41,558 nt of DNA from Anaerolineae bacterium (lineage in GTDB: Bacteria; Chloroflexota; Anaerolineae; Aggregatilineales; Phototrophicaceae), in the NCBI GenBank assembly GCA_022823165.1, contig JAJDXR010000085.1:1-41558 (forward strand), written 5' to 3'. Positions 1-7,782 of the stretch are shown piece by piece. Position 1 is the stretch's first letter. Each line of letters begins with the position of its first letter. Position numbers and translations under genes: made by a program. The notes under the pieces are model-generated. The model did no database searches. It was given only the letters and a program-made list of their open reading frames with translations, and was not told the DNA's origin.

Positions 1-2
1 TG

Positions 3-134
3 CTAGCGAAAACGGTGGCTGGCCTGGCAACTCGACTGATTGCAAAAATCACCGCCCATCTGTTTAAGCGCATTCTGCGCGAAAAATACCACATTGACAT
101 CCAAAACTTTCAAGGCTCAATTGATTTCACATAA
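3..134 (+). CDS. 3' end of a probable transposase (5' end outside window)
   Basis: An open frame enters from the left edge and ends at TAA 132-134. It has no start codon in the window. The visible 43 residues begin LAKTVAGLATRLIAKITAHL and end with NFQGSIDFT. The K-T-x-A-G-L-A-T-R-x-x-A-K pattern resembles the C-terminal helix of DDE transposases of the IS982/IS4/IS5 type; this is from memory of family C-termini and is not a full-domain match. Catalytic residues would lie upstream of the window. The 158-bp repeat begins 4 bp after the stop codon, which fits the fragment belonging to a mobile or repeat-rich segment at the contig edge. It could instead be an unrelated C-terminus. Confidence 0.5.
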   Translation, partial: LAKTVAGLATRLIAKITAHLFKRILREKYHIDIQNFQGSIDFT

Positions 135-137
135 GGC

Positions 138-295
138 GTAAGTAATGAGAATATAGGTACATAATCGCAAAATAGCGAATTTCCGTGTTTGTGCGGGCGA
201 GCCAAGGCTCGCCCCTACAACTTTCGATTATATGTTGAACCCTGTAGGGGTCAGCCTTGGCTGACCCGATGCCGTGAAATTTGCATGACTTACTT
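138..295. repeat. 158-bp MITE-like direct repeat, left copy
   Basis: This stretch recurs at 41401-41558 in the same orientation and at the same length, with 7 differences. The termini form a short imperfect inverted repeat: GTAAGTAATGAG on the left, and GTAAGTCATGCA when the right end is read on the other strand. Inside lie two palindromes back to back, one with arms GGGCGAGCC/GGCTCGCCC and one with arms GGGTCAGCC/GGCTGACCC. No ORF is plausible inside it. It looks like a non-autonomous element built around a pair of REP-like hairpins. The remaining 296-400 stretch shows only a CACAGAG-family remnant (about 292-321) and a weak TATAGT at 364-369 ahead of the ribokinase gene. Confidence 0.75.
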
Positions 296-400
296 TGTGT
301 TCTTTGTGGTGAAAACACTTTGCGGACCTTGCCCGCAGCCGCGAAAAATCGACCAGAATAGAGTATAGTCAAGCGCGGACAAAGACAAAAGGAAACGGGC

Positions 401-1312
401 ATGACAGCCAAGATCGTAGTCGTGGGCAGCTTCAACGCCGACCTGGTGGCTTACCTGGAGCGCATGCCCCGCCCGGGCGAGACGGTGCACGGTGACCGCT
501 TCGCCACCAGCGCCGGCGGCAAAGGCTCGAATCAAGCGGTGGCGGCGGCGCGCCTGGGCGCTGAGGTCACTTTTATCGGGCGCGTCGGCAAGGATGTCTT
601 CGCCAACCTGGCCTACGAAATCTGGGACGCCGAGGGCATCAACCGCGACTTCGTCTCCACGGACGCCGACTACGCCACCGGCGTGGCGCCTATCCTGGTC
701 GATAGCAGCGGCGAAAATATGATCGTGGTTGTGCTGGGCGCCAACTCGCGCTTGACGGCGGCCGACATCGACGCGGCCCGCGAGCGCATCGCGGCGGCGG
801 ATGTGCTGGTCACGCAGTTGGAGATCAATCTGGATATGGCGCAATACGCGTTGGAGACGGCCAAACAATTGGGCGTCGTCACCATCCTCAACCCGGCGCC
901 GGCCGCCGCCATCCCGCAGTCGCTGATCGACCTGGCCGACTACTTGACGCCCAACGAGACCGAGCTGGAAACGCTTGCCGGCTTGGCGGGCGATTTTGCC
1001 GCTGCCGCGCGCAGCCTGCTGACCCGCGACGGCCAGACGGCCGTGGTTACGCTGGGGGCGCAGGGCGCGCAAATCGTCAGCGGCGCAGCGAGCGCCATCG
1101 TGCCGACTTATGCGGTCGATGTGGTGGATACCACTGGCGCCGGCGATGCTTTCAACGCGGGCTTGGCGGTGGCGCTGGCCGAGGGCAAAGCGCTGGAAGA
1201 GGCAGTGCGTTTCGCCAATGCCGCCGCCGCGCTCAGCGTCACCAAGCCGGGCGCCGCCCCCAGCGCGCCCTGCCGCGCTGAGGTGGACGCGCTTTATGAG
1301 GGAGCGAGGTAG
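401..1312 (+). CDS. rbsK: Ribokinase-like PfkB-family sugar kinase
   Basis: This is a 303-residue cytosolic kinase of the PfkB/ribokinase family, which phosphorylates sugars such as ribose at the terminal hydroxyl with ATP. The N-terminal segment after VVVGSFNADLV carries the first PfkB signature, SAGGKGSNQAVAAARLGAEV (about residues 38-57). The C-terminal signature DTTGAGDAFNAGLAVAL (about 243-259) contains the catalytic Asp and the anion hole. The length is normal for ribokinase. The ATG at 401 is preceded by AAGGA about 8 nt upstream. It is the only plus-strand gene in the left third of the window and converges on the GMC oxidoreductase at 1429, so it has its own promoter; TATAGT at 364-369 is a possible -10. 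A role with the ribose-type importer at 14246-17809 is plausible, but the substrate could be another sugar or nucleoside. Confidence 0.93.
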   Translation: MTAKIVVVGSFNADLVAYLERMPRPGETVHGDRFATSAGGKGSNQAVAAARLGAEVTFIGRVGKDVFANLAYEIWDAEGINRDFVSTDADYATGVAPILVDSSGENMIVVVLGANSRLTAADIDAARERIAAADVLVTQLEINLDMAQYALETAKQLGVVTILNPAPAAAIPQSLIDLADYLTPNETELETLAGLAGDFAAAARSLLTRDGQTAVVTLGAQGAQIVSGAASAIVPTYAVDVVDTTGAGDAFNAGLAVALAEGKALEEAVRFANAAAALSVTKPGAAPSAPCRAEVDALYEGAR

Positions 1313-1368
1313 ATAAACTTTAGGCTCGTCCACTACTGGCGTCGACGTAACTGACGTTAACACGAACT

Positions 1369-1412
1369 TCTCTGCGCACTCGTTTTTACTCGGTGTACTT
1401 GGTGGCAAAATT
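1369..1412. repeat. Half copy of CACAGAG-type repeat
   Basis: This segment contains CTCTGCGCACTCG, TACTCGGTGTAC and TTGGTGGCAAAATT. It matches the right arms of the inverted-repeat elements at 11218-11353 and 30025-30184. Only one arm is present. It fills most of the 116-bp spacer between the convergent ribokinase and GMC oxidoreductase genes. Confidence 0.55.
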
Positions 1413-1428
1413 GTGTCGAATCCTCGCA

Positions 1429-3018
1429 TTAGCGCCCGTTCTCCGCTTTGAGATGATCCGCCAGGCGCAGGGCCAGCGCTACAATCGTCAAGGTCGGGTT
1501 GGCGTAGCCGCCGGTCGGGAAGACGGCCGAGCCAGCCACGTAGAGATTGTCCACGCCGTGCAAACGCGAATTGATGTCGACGATGCCGTCAGCGGGCGAG
1601 GCCGACATGCGCAGCGCGCCCATGTGATGATCGCCCGTTTCCAGCGCGCCGGGCTCGGGCAGGAAGGTCCACTCTTCGGCGCCGCCGCTGACATCAGTGA
1701 TCATCTCTTGCTGGCTTGCGCCACGAGCGCGCAGGTAGTCCAGCGTGATTTCCAGGGCGCGTACGGCGCTGCGCTTGTCGGTCTCGTTCAGGCGCCAATC
1801 GACATGGGCGACCGGCTGCCCGAAGATGGGGTCGACCTGGTCCCGATTCAGCGTGATGCGGCTGTCCTCGTCCGGCGTCTGCTCCCAATTGAGATTGACC
1901 ACCGCCGAAGCCGCATCGGCCCCGAAGTAGAGGATGATGCGGAAGTTGCCGATGCGCTCTTCGAGCAGGGTCTGATGCCGCGCCGCCAGTACGCCCCAGG
2001 CGTTGAACATCAAGTAGTCGAAAACCAGCTCGGGATTCACCAGCGGCGCGACCATGTGCTGATACTCGCCGCCGACTGAGGGGGGAGGCTTCAGGCGGAT
2101 CTGCTGCTCGCGGAAGAAGTTGCGGATGTCGCTGGCGACGGGCGCGTCGAAGCGGACGTGGGCGGCATTGGTCAGCAGCGGATGCACCATAAAGCCGCGC
2201 CCCAGCAGATCGCGCTTGTTATTGCCCAGCTCGCCGGATAGCTGCAGCAGGCGGACGTTCTCGATGCCGCCGCAAGCCAGCACGTAGCGCCGCGCGCGCG
2301 CTTTGAATGGCATACCTGCGCGCGCTCCGCCGGCCGCCGAGCTTTCGATGGTTGAGCAATTCAATCCGGTCACATGGCGCTGGTTTTCGTCGGTCTCGAG
2401 TGTGAGCAGGTGGGCGTTGAAGAGCACGGTGATATTGCTCGCGTTCTTCACCTGGTCGCGGAATTGCACCTGAAAGTCATGCAGATTTTCTTCGTATTGC
2501 GCGCGCATGATGGCGCCGCTTAACTTGTCGTCCGGCAGCGGGTCGAAGCAGCGGGCGTACAAGACGCGCTCCCAAAAGTCCATATCGTCGTAGTTGAAAG
2601 GACCAAAGTGACCAAATTCGTGGGCGTCGATGTAATAAGGCCTCAATTCACCCCCGTCAAATGGCCAGCCGGCGTCGCGGTAACCGGGCCGCGGCATGGT
2701 GTCGGCCCGATCCAGTGGCCGCGCCCAAAAGCCGAAATGATTGGTGGTGCCGCCGTACATATTCAGGCGCGAACGCCGCAAGAAGTCGGGGTCTACTTTC
2801 TGCAGGAAGTCGCCGGCTGTGCCCTGATAAAGCGCCTGCCGGTTGGCGTCGGGGACGCCACGATCGGAGGGTTGCCCGCTGACCAGCAGCAGGGTACGCA
2901 GCGAGGTATTCGCCAGCCGCTGCGCCATAGCGATGCCGGCCGCGCCCGCGCCTACGATGCAGATGTCAAAGTCTTGAACGACGGCGTCCGCGTCCAGCTG
3001 ATCGGCAAAGGCGTACAT
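1429..3018 (-). CDS. GMC-family FAD oxidoreductase
   Basis: The product has about 529 residues. The N-terminus DFDICIVGAGAAGIAMAQRL is a Rossmann FAD-binding segment (GxGxxG). The C-terminus has HHMGALRMSASPADGIVD and the GMC_oxred_C pattern VAGSAVFPTGGYANPTLTIV with conserved Asn and Pro near the flavin. GMC enzymes oxidise alcohols, often sugars or polyols, at a hydroxyl carbon. The ATG at 3018 is preferred because GGGAGG lies 4 nt upstream; an in-frame ATG at 3030 is possible. It is the last gene of the minus-strand block, 110 bp after the ROK kinase, with a C-rich repeat in that gap. It is a paralogue of the GMC gene at 4037-5572 but clearly divergent. There is no obvious signal peptide. 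The substrate is unknown; sugar or polyol is inferred from the neighbours. Confidence 0.9.
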   Translation of the reverse strand: MYAFADQLDADAVVQDFDICIVGAGAAGIAMAQRLANTSLRTLLLVSGQPSDRGVPDANRQALYQGTAGDFLQKVDPDFLRRSRLNMYGGTTNHFGFWARPLDRADTMPRPGYRDAGWPFDGGELRPYYIDAHEFGHFGPFNYDDMDFWERVLYARCFDPLPDDKLSGAIMRAQYEENLHDFQVQFRDQVKNASNITVLFNAHLLTLETDENQRHVTGLNCSTIESSAAGGARAGMPFKARARRYVLACGGIENVRLLQLSGELGNNKRDLLGRGFMVHPLLTNAAHVRFDAPVASDIRNFFREQQIRLKPPPSVGGEYQHMVAPLVNPELVFDYLMFNAWGVLAARHQTLLEERIGNFRIILYFGADAASAVVNLNWEQTPDEDSRITLNRDQVDPIFGQPVAHVDWRLNETDKRSAVRALEITLDYLRARGASQQEMITDVSGGAEEWTFLPEPGALETGDHHMGALRMSASPADGIVDINSRLHGVDNLYVAGSAVFPTGGYANPTLTIVALALRLADHLKAENGR

Positions 3019-3025
3019 GGCGCCT

Positions 3026-3066
3026 CCCATCCCCTAACCCCTTCCCCATCAAGAGCTGAGGAGGAA
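3026..3066. repeat. C-rich CCCCTAACCCCTTCCCC-type repeat fragment
   Basis: The segment begins at the 5' end of the GMC gene with CCCATCCCCTAACCCC, continues with CTTCCCCATC, and ends with AGGAGGAA. It belongs to the same boilerplate family as 19215-19310, 20403-20447 and the in-frame copy in the HyuA-like gene at 38799-38907. Confidence 0.45.
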
Positions 3067-3128
3067 TCGAGACTCTGTAATATCCGTTGAATAAGCCAAG
3101 ACAAGACTATAGTGGCCAAATGAAAACC

Positions 3129-4040
3129 TTATAGAAGACGCTTGGCCATGTGCGCTGCGCCCAGGATCGGCGCGTCCTCACCCAGTCGCGAAGCGACCAC
3201 CCGCACACGCTCTGAGACCGCCCGGAACGCGTAGCCGGGCAGCGTTTCATGCGCCGGCTCCAAGAGCAAGTCGCCGGCTTTGGCGACGCTGCCGCCGATG
3301 ACAAAGGTCTCGATATTCAGCGTCATCGCCAGCGAGGCGATGGCGATGCCCAGCGCGCGGCCGGCGTCAATGAAAACTTGCAGCGCCCGCTCGTCGCCGC
3401 TGCGAGCGCGCGCCGCGATGTCGGCGCCCGTGATGTCGTCGCCTGTCATTTCAGCATACTGTCGGGAGAGCGCGGGTCCGCCGGTGTAGGCTTCCAGACA
3501 GCCGCGCGAGCCGCAGTGACAGGGACGTCCGCGCGGATCCACCGTCATATGCCCGCATTCGCCGGCGCTATTGCCCTCGCCGTAGAAAAGGGCGCCCTGG
3601 TAGATGATGGCCGCGCCCACACCAGTGCCGATGACGATGTAGATCATGCTGTCGCGTCCGCGCCCGGCGCCGAAGTGGAATTCGCCCAGCGCCGCCACTT
3701 TGGCGTCGTGGTCCAGCGCAACCGGCAGCGCCAGCCGCTCGCTCAAGACGCGGCGAAAGGGACTGTTGGAAATACCCGGCAGGTTGACCAGGGTCAGCAG
3801 CTCGCCTTTGATGTGATCGAGCGGACCAGGCGCGCCCACCCCGACCGCCGCAACCGCCTCCTCACTCGTCAACGTCGCGGCCAGCGCTTCGACTTCGTCC
3901 GCGATGCGCTTGACCACGCGCTCTAGGCCGGCGGCGGCATTTGTATCGATGCGGCGGCGCGCCAGTATCTCGTCCGCCGGGCTGACCAAGCCCAGGGCGA
4001 TTTTGCTGCCGCCCAGATCAATGCCGATGCGGTGGCTCAT
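3129..4040 (-). CDS. ROK-family sugar kinase or regulator (glucokinase-like)
   Basis: This 303-residue protein begins MSHRIGIDLGGSKIALGLVS, the ASKHA phosphate-1 motif of ROK kinases. The ROK zinc/substrate motif GECGHMTVDPRGRPCHCGSR followed by GCLEAYTGG lies near residues 160-190, with the expected His and Cys ligands. There is no N-terminal helix-turn-helix, so it is a kinase-type ROK (glucokinase, N-acetylmannosamine kinase or similar) and not a NagC-type repressor. An upstream in-frame ATG at 4109 exists, but the ATG at 4038-4040 overlaps the TGA of the preceding GMC gene as ATGA, which marks the real start and implies translational coupling. Lying between two GMC oxidoreductases suggests that it phosphorylates a sugar connected to their products; that link is inference. 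Confidence 0.92.
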   Translation of the reverse strand: MSHRIGIDLGGSKIALGLVSPADEILARRRIDTNAAAGLERVVKRIADEVEALAATLTSEEAVAAVGVGAPGPLDHIKGELLTLVNLPGISNSPFRRVLSERLALPVALDHDAKVAALGEFHFGAGRGRDSMIYIVIGTGVGAAIIYQGALFYGEGNSAGECGHMTVDPRGRPCHCGSRGCLEAYTGGPALSRQYAEMTGDDITGADIAARARSGDERALQVFIDAGRALGIAIASLAMTLNIETFVIGGSVAKAGDLLLEPAHETLPGYAFRAVSERVRVVASRLGEDAPILGAAHMAKRLL

Positions 4041-5572
4041 GCGCTCAACTCCGATTGCAGGGGCGGCTTGCCTTGCAGGTGATCCGCCACCCGCAGCGCC
4101 TGCGCGCAAATCGTCAGCGCCGGATTCATCGCCGTCGAGGACGGGAAGAAGGAGGAATCGACGACATAGAGATTGTCGATATCATGCGACTTGCAGAGCG
4201 GATCCAGCACCGACTCCGCCGGGTCATCGCCAAAGCGAGCCGTGCCGCACTGATGCGAGTTGGTCTCGATGCCCAGAGTCTCGGTGAAGACGAAGGGATA
4301 GCCGGCGGCGCGCATCATGTCCTTCGCGCGGCGAATCAACTGCTGATGGGCGACGCGGTTATTGGGCCGCCAATGCACCCGCACAGCGCCATCATCCCCG
4401 ACCATGACGCGGTTCTCCGGGTCGGGCAAATCTTCTGACATCACCCACCAGTCGACGCTGCGCTTGGCCATCGCGCTCAAAAACGCCTTGGGCAGGTAGG
4501 GCTTGGCGGCGGAGAGCATGCCGGCTTGCAGCTTGCCCAAGGCCTGGATATTGCCCATGGGCCAGGCGAAGTCGTCATCGCCGAAGTAGTAGTCGTTGAC
4601 CGCGGTTGTCTTCTGGAAGACGGTCGGGTTGGTCTTCAGCGGCGCCACGGCCGTGAGCGCGGTATTGTTGTGCATCATATAATTGCGACCCAGCAAGCCG
4701 GACGAATTGCCCAGCCCGTCAGGGTATCGGCCGCAGCGCGAGCGCAGCAGCAGAATTGCCGAGTTGACCGCGCCGCAGGCGACGATGATCTTGTCCGCCG
4801 AGACGCCGAGACGCTCGCCGCGCCGCTTGACTTCCACCGTTGTCGCGCGTTTCCCACTGCTGTCGCTGAGGACGCGGCGCGCTTCCGTGTGCGTCCAGAG
4901 CTGAATGTCGTCGCATTCCAGCGCCGGACGCAGGCAGCAGATATCGGCGTCGCCTTTGGCATGCGCCTGGCAGGGGAAGCCGTCGCAGGTCCCGCAGCGG
5001 ATGCAGCGCCCGCCGGCGCGCAAGTCCACCGCCATGGGCAAGCTGTAGGGATGCAGACCCTGCGCGCGCAGCTTGTCGATCAGCTCGGCCATATAGGGCT
5101 CGTGCGGCACTTCGGGATAGGGATAAGGCCGGCTGCGCGGCGGCTCGCCGGGGTCAGAGCCGGCCGTCCCATGCACGAAGAAGAGTTCTTCCGCGAGATT
5201 GTAATAGGGCTCGAGATCTTCGTAAGTTATCGGCCAGGCGGGGGCTGTGCCGCCTTCGTGCTCCAGCGCTTCGAAATCCTGGCGGCGGAAGCGCGGCAGG
5301 GCGGCGCCGTAGACTTTGGTGTTGCCGCCGACGAAGTAGTGTACGCCCGGTGTGAAGGAGCTGCCGTCCGCGGCATCAATCCAGCGCTCCGCCGGCTTGT
5401 AGCGATTCTGCCCGAAGACGGCGTCCACTTGCCAATTCTGGGCTTCTTGCGGCAGGAAGTCGCCGCGCTCCAGCAGCAGGATGCGGGCGCCGCTGTCGCG
5501 CAGGGCGTAAGCCAGGGTAGCGCCGCCCATGCCCGTGCCGATGATGATGATGTCGTAATGCGGGGCGCTCAT
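4037..5572 (-). CDS. GMC-family FAD oxidoreductase (second copy)
   Basis: The product has 511 residues. After MSAPHYDIIIIGTGMGGATL comes the dinucleotide-binding fold, then LLERGDFLP (the acidic residue that binds ADP-ribose), the GMC_oxred_N segment with VGGNTKVYGAALPRFR, and a Cys-rich stretch GGRCIRCGTCDGFPCQAHA around residues 195-215. The C-terminal GMC segment holds HQCGTARFGDDPAESVLD and VVDSSFFPSSTAMNPALTIC, with the catalytic His/Asn region. The ATG at 5572 is chosen over the one at 5602 because GGAGAG lies about 7 nt upstream. It is coupled to the ROK gene by a 4-bp overlap. The closest architecture is the glucose-methanol-choline/gluconate-2-dehydrogenase-like group. The CxxC...C cluster is not needed for flavin binding and is a point of interest. 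Confidence 0.9.
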   Translation of the reverse strand: MSAPHYDIIIIGTGMGGATLAYALRDSGARILLLERGDFLPQEAQNWQVDAVFGQNRYKPAERWIDAADGSSFTPGVHYFVGGNTKVYGAALPRFRRQDFEALEHEGGTAPAWPITYEDLEPYYNLAEELFFVHGTAGSDPGEPPRSRPYPYPEVPHEPYMAELIDKLRAQGLHPYSLPMAVDLRAGGRCIRCGTCDGFPCQAHAKGDADICCLRPALECDDIQLWTHTEARRVLSDSSGKRATTVEVKRRGERLGVSADKIIVACGAVNSAILLLRSRCGRYPDGLGNSSGLLGRNYMMHNNTALTAVAPLKTNPTVFQKTTAVNDYYFGDDDFAWPMGNIQALGKLQAGMLSAAKPYLPKAFLSAMAKRSVDWWVMSEDLPDPENRVMVGDDGAVRVHWRPNNRVAHQQLIRRAKDMMRAAGYPFVFTETLGIETNSHQCGTARFGDDPAESVLDPLCKSHDIDNLYVVDSSFFPSSTAMNPALTICAQALRVADHLQGKPPLQSELSA

Positions 5573-5586
5573 CGGTGGACTCTCCA

Positions 5587-5622
5587 CATGTCTATTCACC
5601 ACAGAGGCACAGAGGGCACAGA
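5587..5622. repeat. Half copy of CACAGAG-type repeat
   Basis: CACCACAGAGGCACAGAG followed by GGCACAGAG matches the left arms of the inverted-repeat elements at 11218 and 30025. The matching right arm is absent. It lies in the 94-bp spacer between the Gfo/Idh/MocA and GMC genes. Confidence 0.5.
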
Positions 5623-5666
5623 GATTTTCCTCCTATGACCAGTGCGCGCTGCGATTGTCGCGTCTT

Positions 5667-6806
5667 CTACTCGTTCGCCAACTCCACCCAGCCCCCATTC
5701 TCGGATGAGCGCTCGGCGGCGTCCATGATGCGCTGGATATGCAGGCCGTCGGCGAAGGAGGGCGAGGTCGGCCGGTCGTCCCAGATGGCGCGGATGAACT
5801 GGTATTGGCATTCGGCGTGGGCGCGCATGAAATCCGGCGACATGGTCCAATCCGGCGCGCGTTGCCCCGGGTAGCGCCCGGCCGCTTCAATACGCTGAAA
5901 GCCGCGCTCCCCGCCCAGCGGACTATCGGCAGTCCGCGCGTCGTAGACTTGCAGCCAGGCCGGCTCGTCCAGATCCCAGCGGATGGCGCCTTTGTCGCCA
6001 AAGATCTCGAAACACAAGTCGTTGGTGGCGCCGGTGCCCATGCGCGACACCTCGACCGTGCCCAGCGCGCCATCGGCCAGGCGAGCATGCAGCAGCGCGA
6101 TATCATCAACCTCGACCGGCGCCTTTTCGGACGATCCAGCCGCGACCGGGCGCTGCTTGATCAGCGTCTCGAGAGTGCCATTGACCGCCGCGAAATCGTC
6201 CAGCACGTAATAGAGCAAATCGAGGATATGCGCGCCTAAATCAAAGAGCGCGCCGCCGCCGGTGACCTCGCGCTGCAGCCGCCAGGACATCGGCTTTTCG
6301 CTGCTGATATAACTCGAGCGATGGTAGCGTCCGCGGAAAGAGAAGACGCGCCCCACGAGGCCCGCGTCCATCAGTTGCCTGGCGCGGGCGACGGCCGGGA
6401 AGAAGCGGAAGTTGAAAGTCATCTGCGCCTTGACGCCGGCCGCTTCAACCGCCTGCGCCATGCGCGCCGCTTCGGCCACGTTCATCGCCAGCGGCTTTTC
6501 GCAGTAGATATGTTTGCCGGCTTGGGCGGCCGCCAGCGCAATCTCGCAGTGCGAGTTATTGGGCGTGCAGATATCGACGGCGTCGATGTCGGGGCGCGCC
6601 AGCAATTCGTGATAGTCGCCCGTGTAAAAGTCGCAGCCGATCTCTTCGGCGGCGCGTTTGGCCGTCTGCTCGCGCGTGGTGGCCACGCCGGCGATGCTGA
6701 TGCTGTCGGCGGGCAAGCCGTAGTGAAAGGGAATGGCGCGGTATGCCGCCGCATGCACCCGCCCGATGCCGCCGTAGCCGATGAGTCCGATTCTGAGTTT
6801 TTGCAT
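5667..6806 (-). CDS. Gfo/Idh/MocA-family NAD(P)-dependent dehydrogenase
   Basis: The protein has 379 residues. It opens with LRIGLIGYGGIGRVHAAAYR, a Rossmann NAD(P) fold with GxGxxG, and carries the family EKP motif in YCEKPLAMN near residues 97-105, whose Lys is catalytic in many members. The C-terminal alpha/beta domain includes GGGALFDLGAHILDLLYYVL with the conserved D-x-G-x-H. Family members oxidise or reduce cyclic sugars, polyols such as inositol, or sugar derivatives. AGGAAGGGGG sits 4 nt before the ATG. It is in the minus-strand sugar block, downstream of the epimerase, with a REP-like hairpin pair in the 99-bp gap. The likely substrate is the same sugar or polyol handled by the operon, but specificity cannot be read from the sequence. 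Confidence 0.93.
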   Translation of the reverse strand: MQKLRIGLIGYGGIGRVHAAAYRAIPFHYGLPADSISIAGVATTREQTAKRAAEEIGCDFYTGDYHELLARPDIDAVDICTPNNSHCEIALAAAQAGKHIYCEKPLAMNVAEAARMAQAVEAAGVKAQMTFNFRFFPAVARARQLMDAGLVGRVFSFRGRYHRSSYISSEKPMSWRLQREVTGGGALFDLGAHILDLLYYVLDDFAAVNGTLETLIKQRPVAAGSSEKAPVEVDDIALLHARLADGALGTVEVSRMGTGATNDLCFEIFGDKGAIRWDLDEPAWLQVYDARTADSPLGGERGFQRIEAAGRYPGQRAPDWTMSPDFMRAHAECQYQFIRAIWDDRPTSPSFADGLHIQRIMDAAERSSENGGWVELANE

Positions 6807-6828
6807 ATTGCCCCCTTCCTGACGCTGC

Positions 6829-6903
6829 AGTGCGGGCGATTCACATAATCGCCCCTACATTGTGACTCGCCGGTAGGGGCGACCCGATGGGTCGCCCACC
6901 GCA
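6829..6903. repeat. REP-like hairpin pair
   Basis: There are two palindromes. The first has arms GGGCGATT/AATCGCCC with loop CACAT. The second has arms GGGCGACCC/GGGTCGCCC with loop GAT. Outer flanks TGCGGGC and CCCCTACA match other copies. The pair fills the spacer between the epimerase and Gfo/Idh/MocA genes. Confidence 0.65.
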
Positions 6904-6905
6904 CA

Positions 6906-7694
6906 TTATTTCAGCCCCGTCTCGTCGCGATACTTGTCGCTGGCTTGGCGCATGACCGCGCGCAGTTTGTCGACTGCCGCGCCGATCGCGCCCGTTCCCG
7001 GCTGCAATTTGCCGGCGGGACCTTTGAGCAGCGGCGATGAAAACTCGCCGGCGGTCATGCCCGCTTCGATGAACTGCGCTACGTTGCCGGCATTCAAGCC
7101 GCCGTCCTCCATAAGCTCAATGCTGTTTTCCAGGCCGGCCGCCGCGATCATATCGTGCAATCGACGCAGGGTGTCCACGACGATGGGGTCGATGGTATGC
7201 GGGCTGGCGCCGCCGCTGGTCGGCTTCCAGAAGGGCGCTCGGCTCTCGTACTCGATGATGTCGATATAGGGGTGGATAAATTGCTCGAAGGCGATCGCTG
7301 GCACACCCTGCCAAGCCCAGACGCCCACCTTCAGCCCCAGTTTCTCTTTGATATAAGTGATATTCTGGAAAATCATCTCATTGGTCGTCTCTAGCGGCAG
7401 GCTGATCAAGCTGACGCCCAGATCGGCCAGCTGATCGAAGACACTGAAATTGGGCCGCAGCATCTGCAACTGCGCCTCGACCTCGAGATCTGTACTGGCG
7501 CAGGTCGCTTCGATGATATCGTAGCCGCCGCGCGGCATGGCGAAGTCCATATATTTGCCGTCTCGCACTTCGATATGCAGCCAGTCGACGCCGGCCGCTT
7601 CCAGCTCGCGGATTTGCGCGCCCAGGACGGCGTAATCGGCCCAGAACAGACCGGCGGCGATTTTGACCTGTTGGGTGACTTGGCCGATTGGCAT
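6906..7694 (-). CDS. Ribulose-phosphate 3-epimerase-like sugar-phosphate epimerase
   Basis: This 262-residue TIM-barrel protein resembles the ribulose-phosphate 3-epimerase family (Rpe, AlsE, LsrE). KIAAGLFWAD replaces the classical SILSADF strand. WLHIEVRDGKYMD (about residues 38-50) matches the metal-binding HxDxMDGxF region with the Asp kept as Asp45, although the first Asp is Glu. MEDGGLNAGN (about 198-207) matches the second catalytic Asp in VDGGVN, and AGEFSSPLLKGP occupies the phosphate-loop position. It is longer than Rpe (about 220) and divergent, so it probably acts on a phosphorylated ketose other than ribulose-5-phosphate. AAGGA lies about 8 nt before the ATG. It sits just after the SorC regulator, in the same relation as LsrE-type epimerases in lsr operons. 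An alternative is a sugar isomerase of another TIM-barrel family. Confidence 0.8.
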   Translation of the reverse strand: MPIGQVTQQVKIAAGLFWADYAVLGAQIRELEAAGVDWLHIEVRDGKYMDFAMPRGGYDIIEATCASTDLEVEAQLQMLRPNFSVFDQLADLGVSLISLPLETTNEMIFQNITYIKEKLGLKVGVWAWQGVPAIAFEQFIHPYIDIIEYESRAPFWKPTSGGASPHTIDPIVVDTLRRLHDMIAAAGLENSIELMEDGGLNAGNVAQFIEAGMTAGEFSSPLLKGPAGKLQPGTGAIGAAVDKLRAVMRQASDKYRDETGLK

Positions 7695-7710
7695 CGAGAT
7701 TGTCCTTTCT

Positions 7711-7782
7711 AGTGCGGGCGAGCCAAGGCTCGCCCCTGCATGTTATGACGTTGGCGGGCGACTCGGTGAGTCGCCCCTACTA
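7711..7782. repeat. REP-like hairpin pair
   Basis: The first palindrome has arms GGGCGAGCC/GGCTCGCCC with loop AA. The second has arms GGGCGACTC/GAGTCGCCC with loop GGT. They are separated by TGTTATGACGTT and occupy the spacer between the SorC regulator and the epimerase. Confidence 0.65.

Noticed and set aside
290..1429. Long minus-strand open frame (379 codons) antisense to the ribokinase gene
   Set aside because: High-GC coding sequence leaves few stops on the opposite strand. The frame has Arg/Ala/Gly/His-rich composition and no motif, whereas the plus frame has both PfkB signatures.
4526..5638. Plus-strand open frame of 370 codons opposite the GMC oxidoreductase
   Set aside because: It is a shadow of the GMC gene with composition bias only; no start signal, domain or conserved motif supports it.
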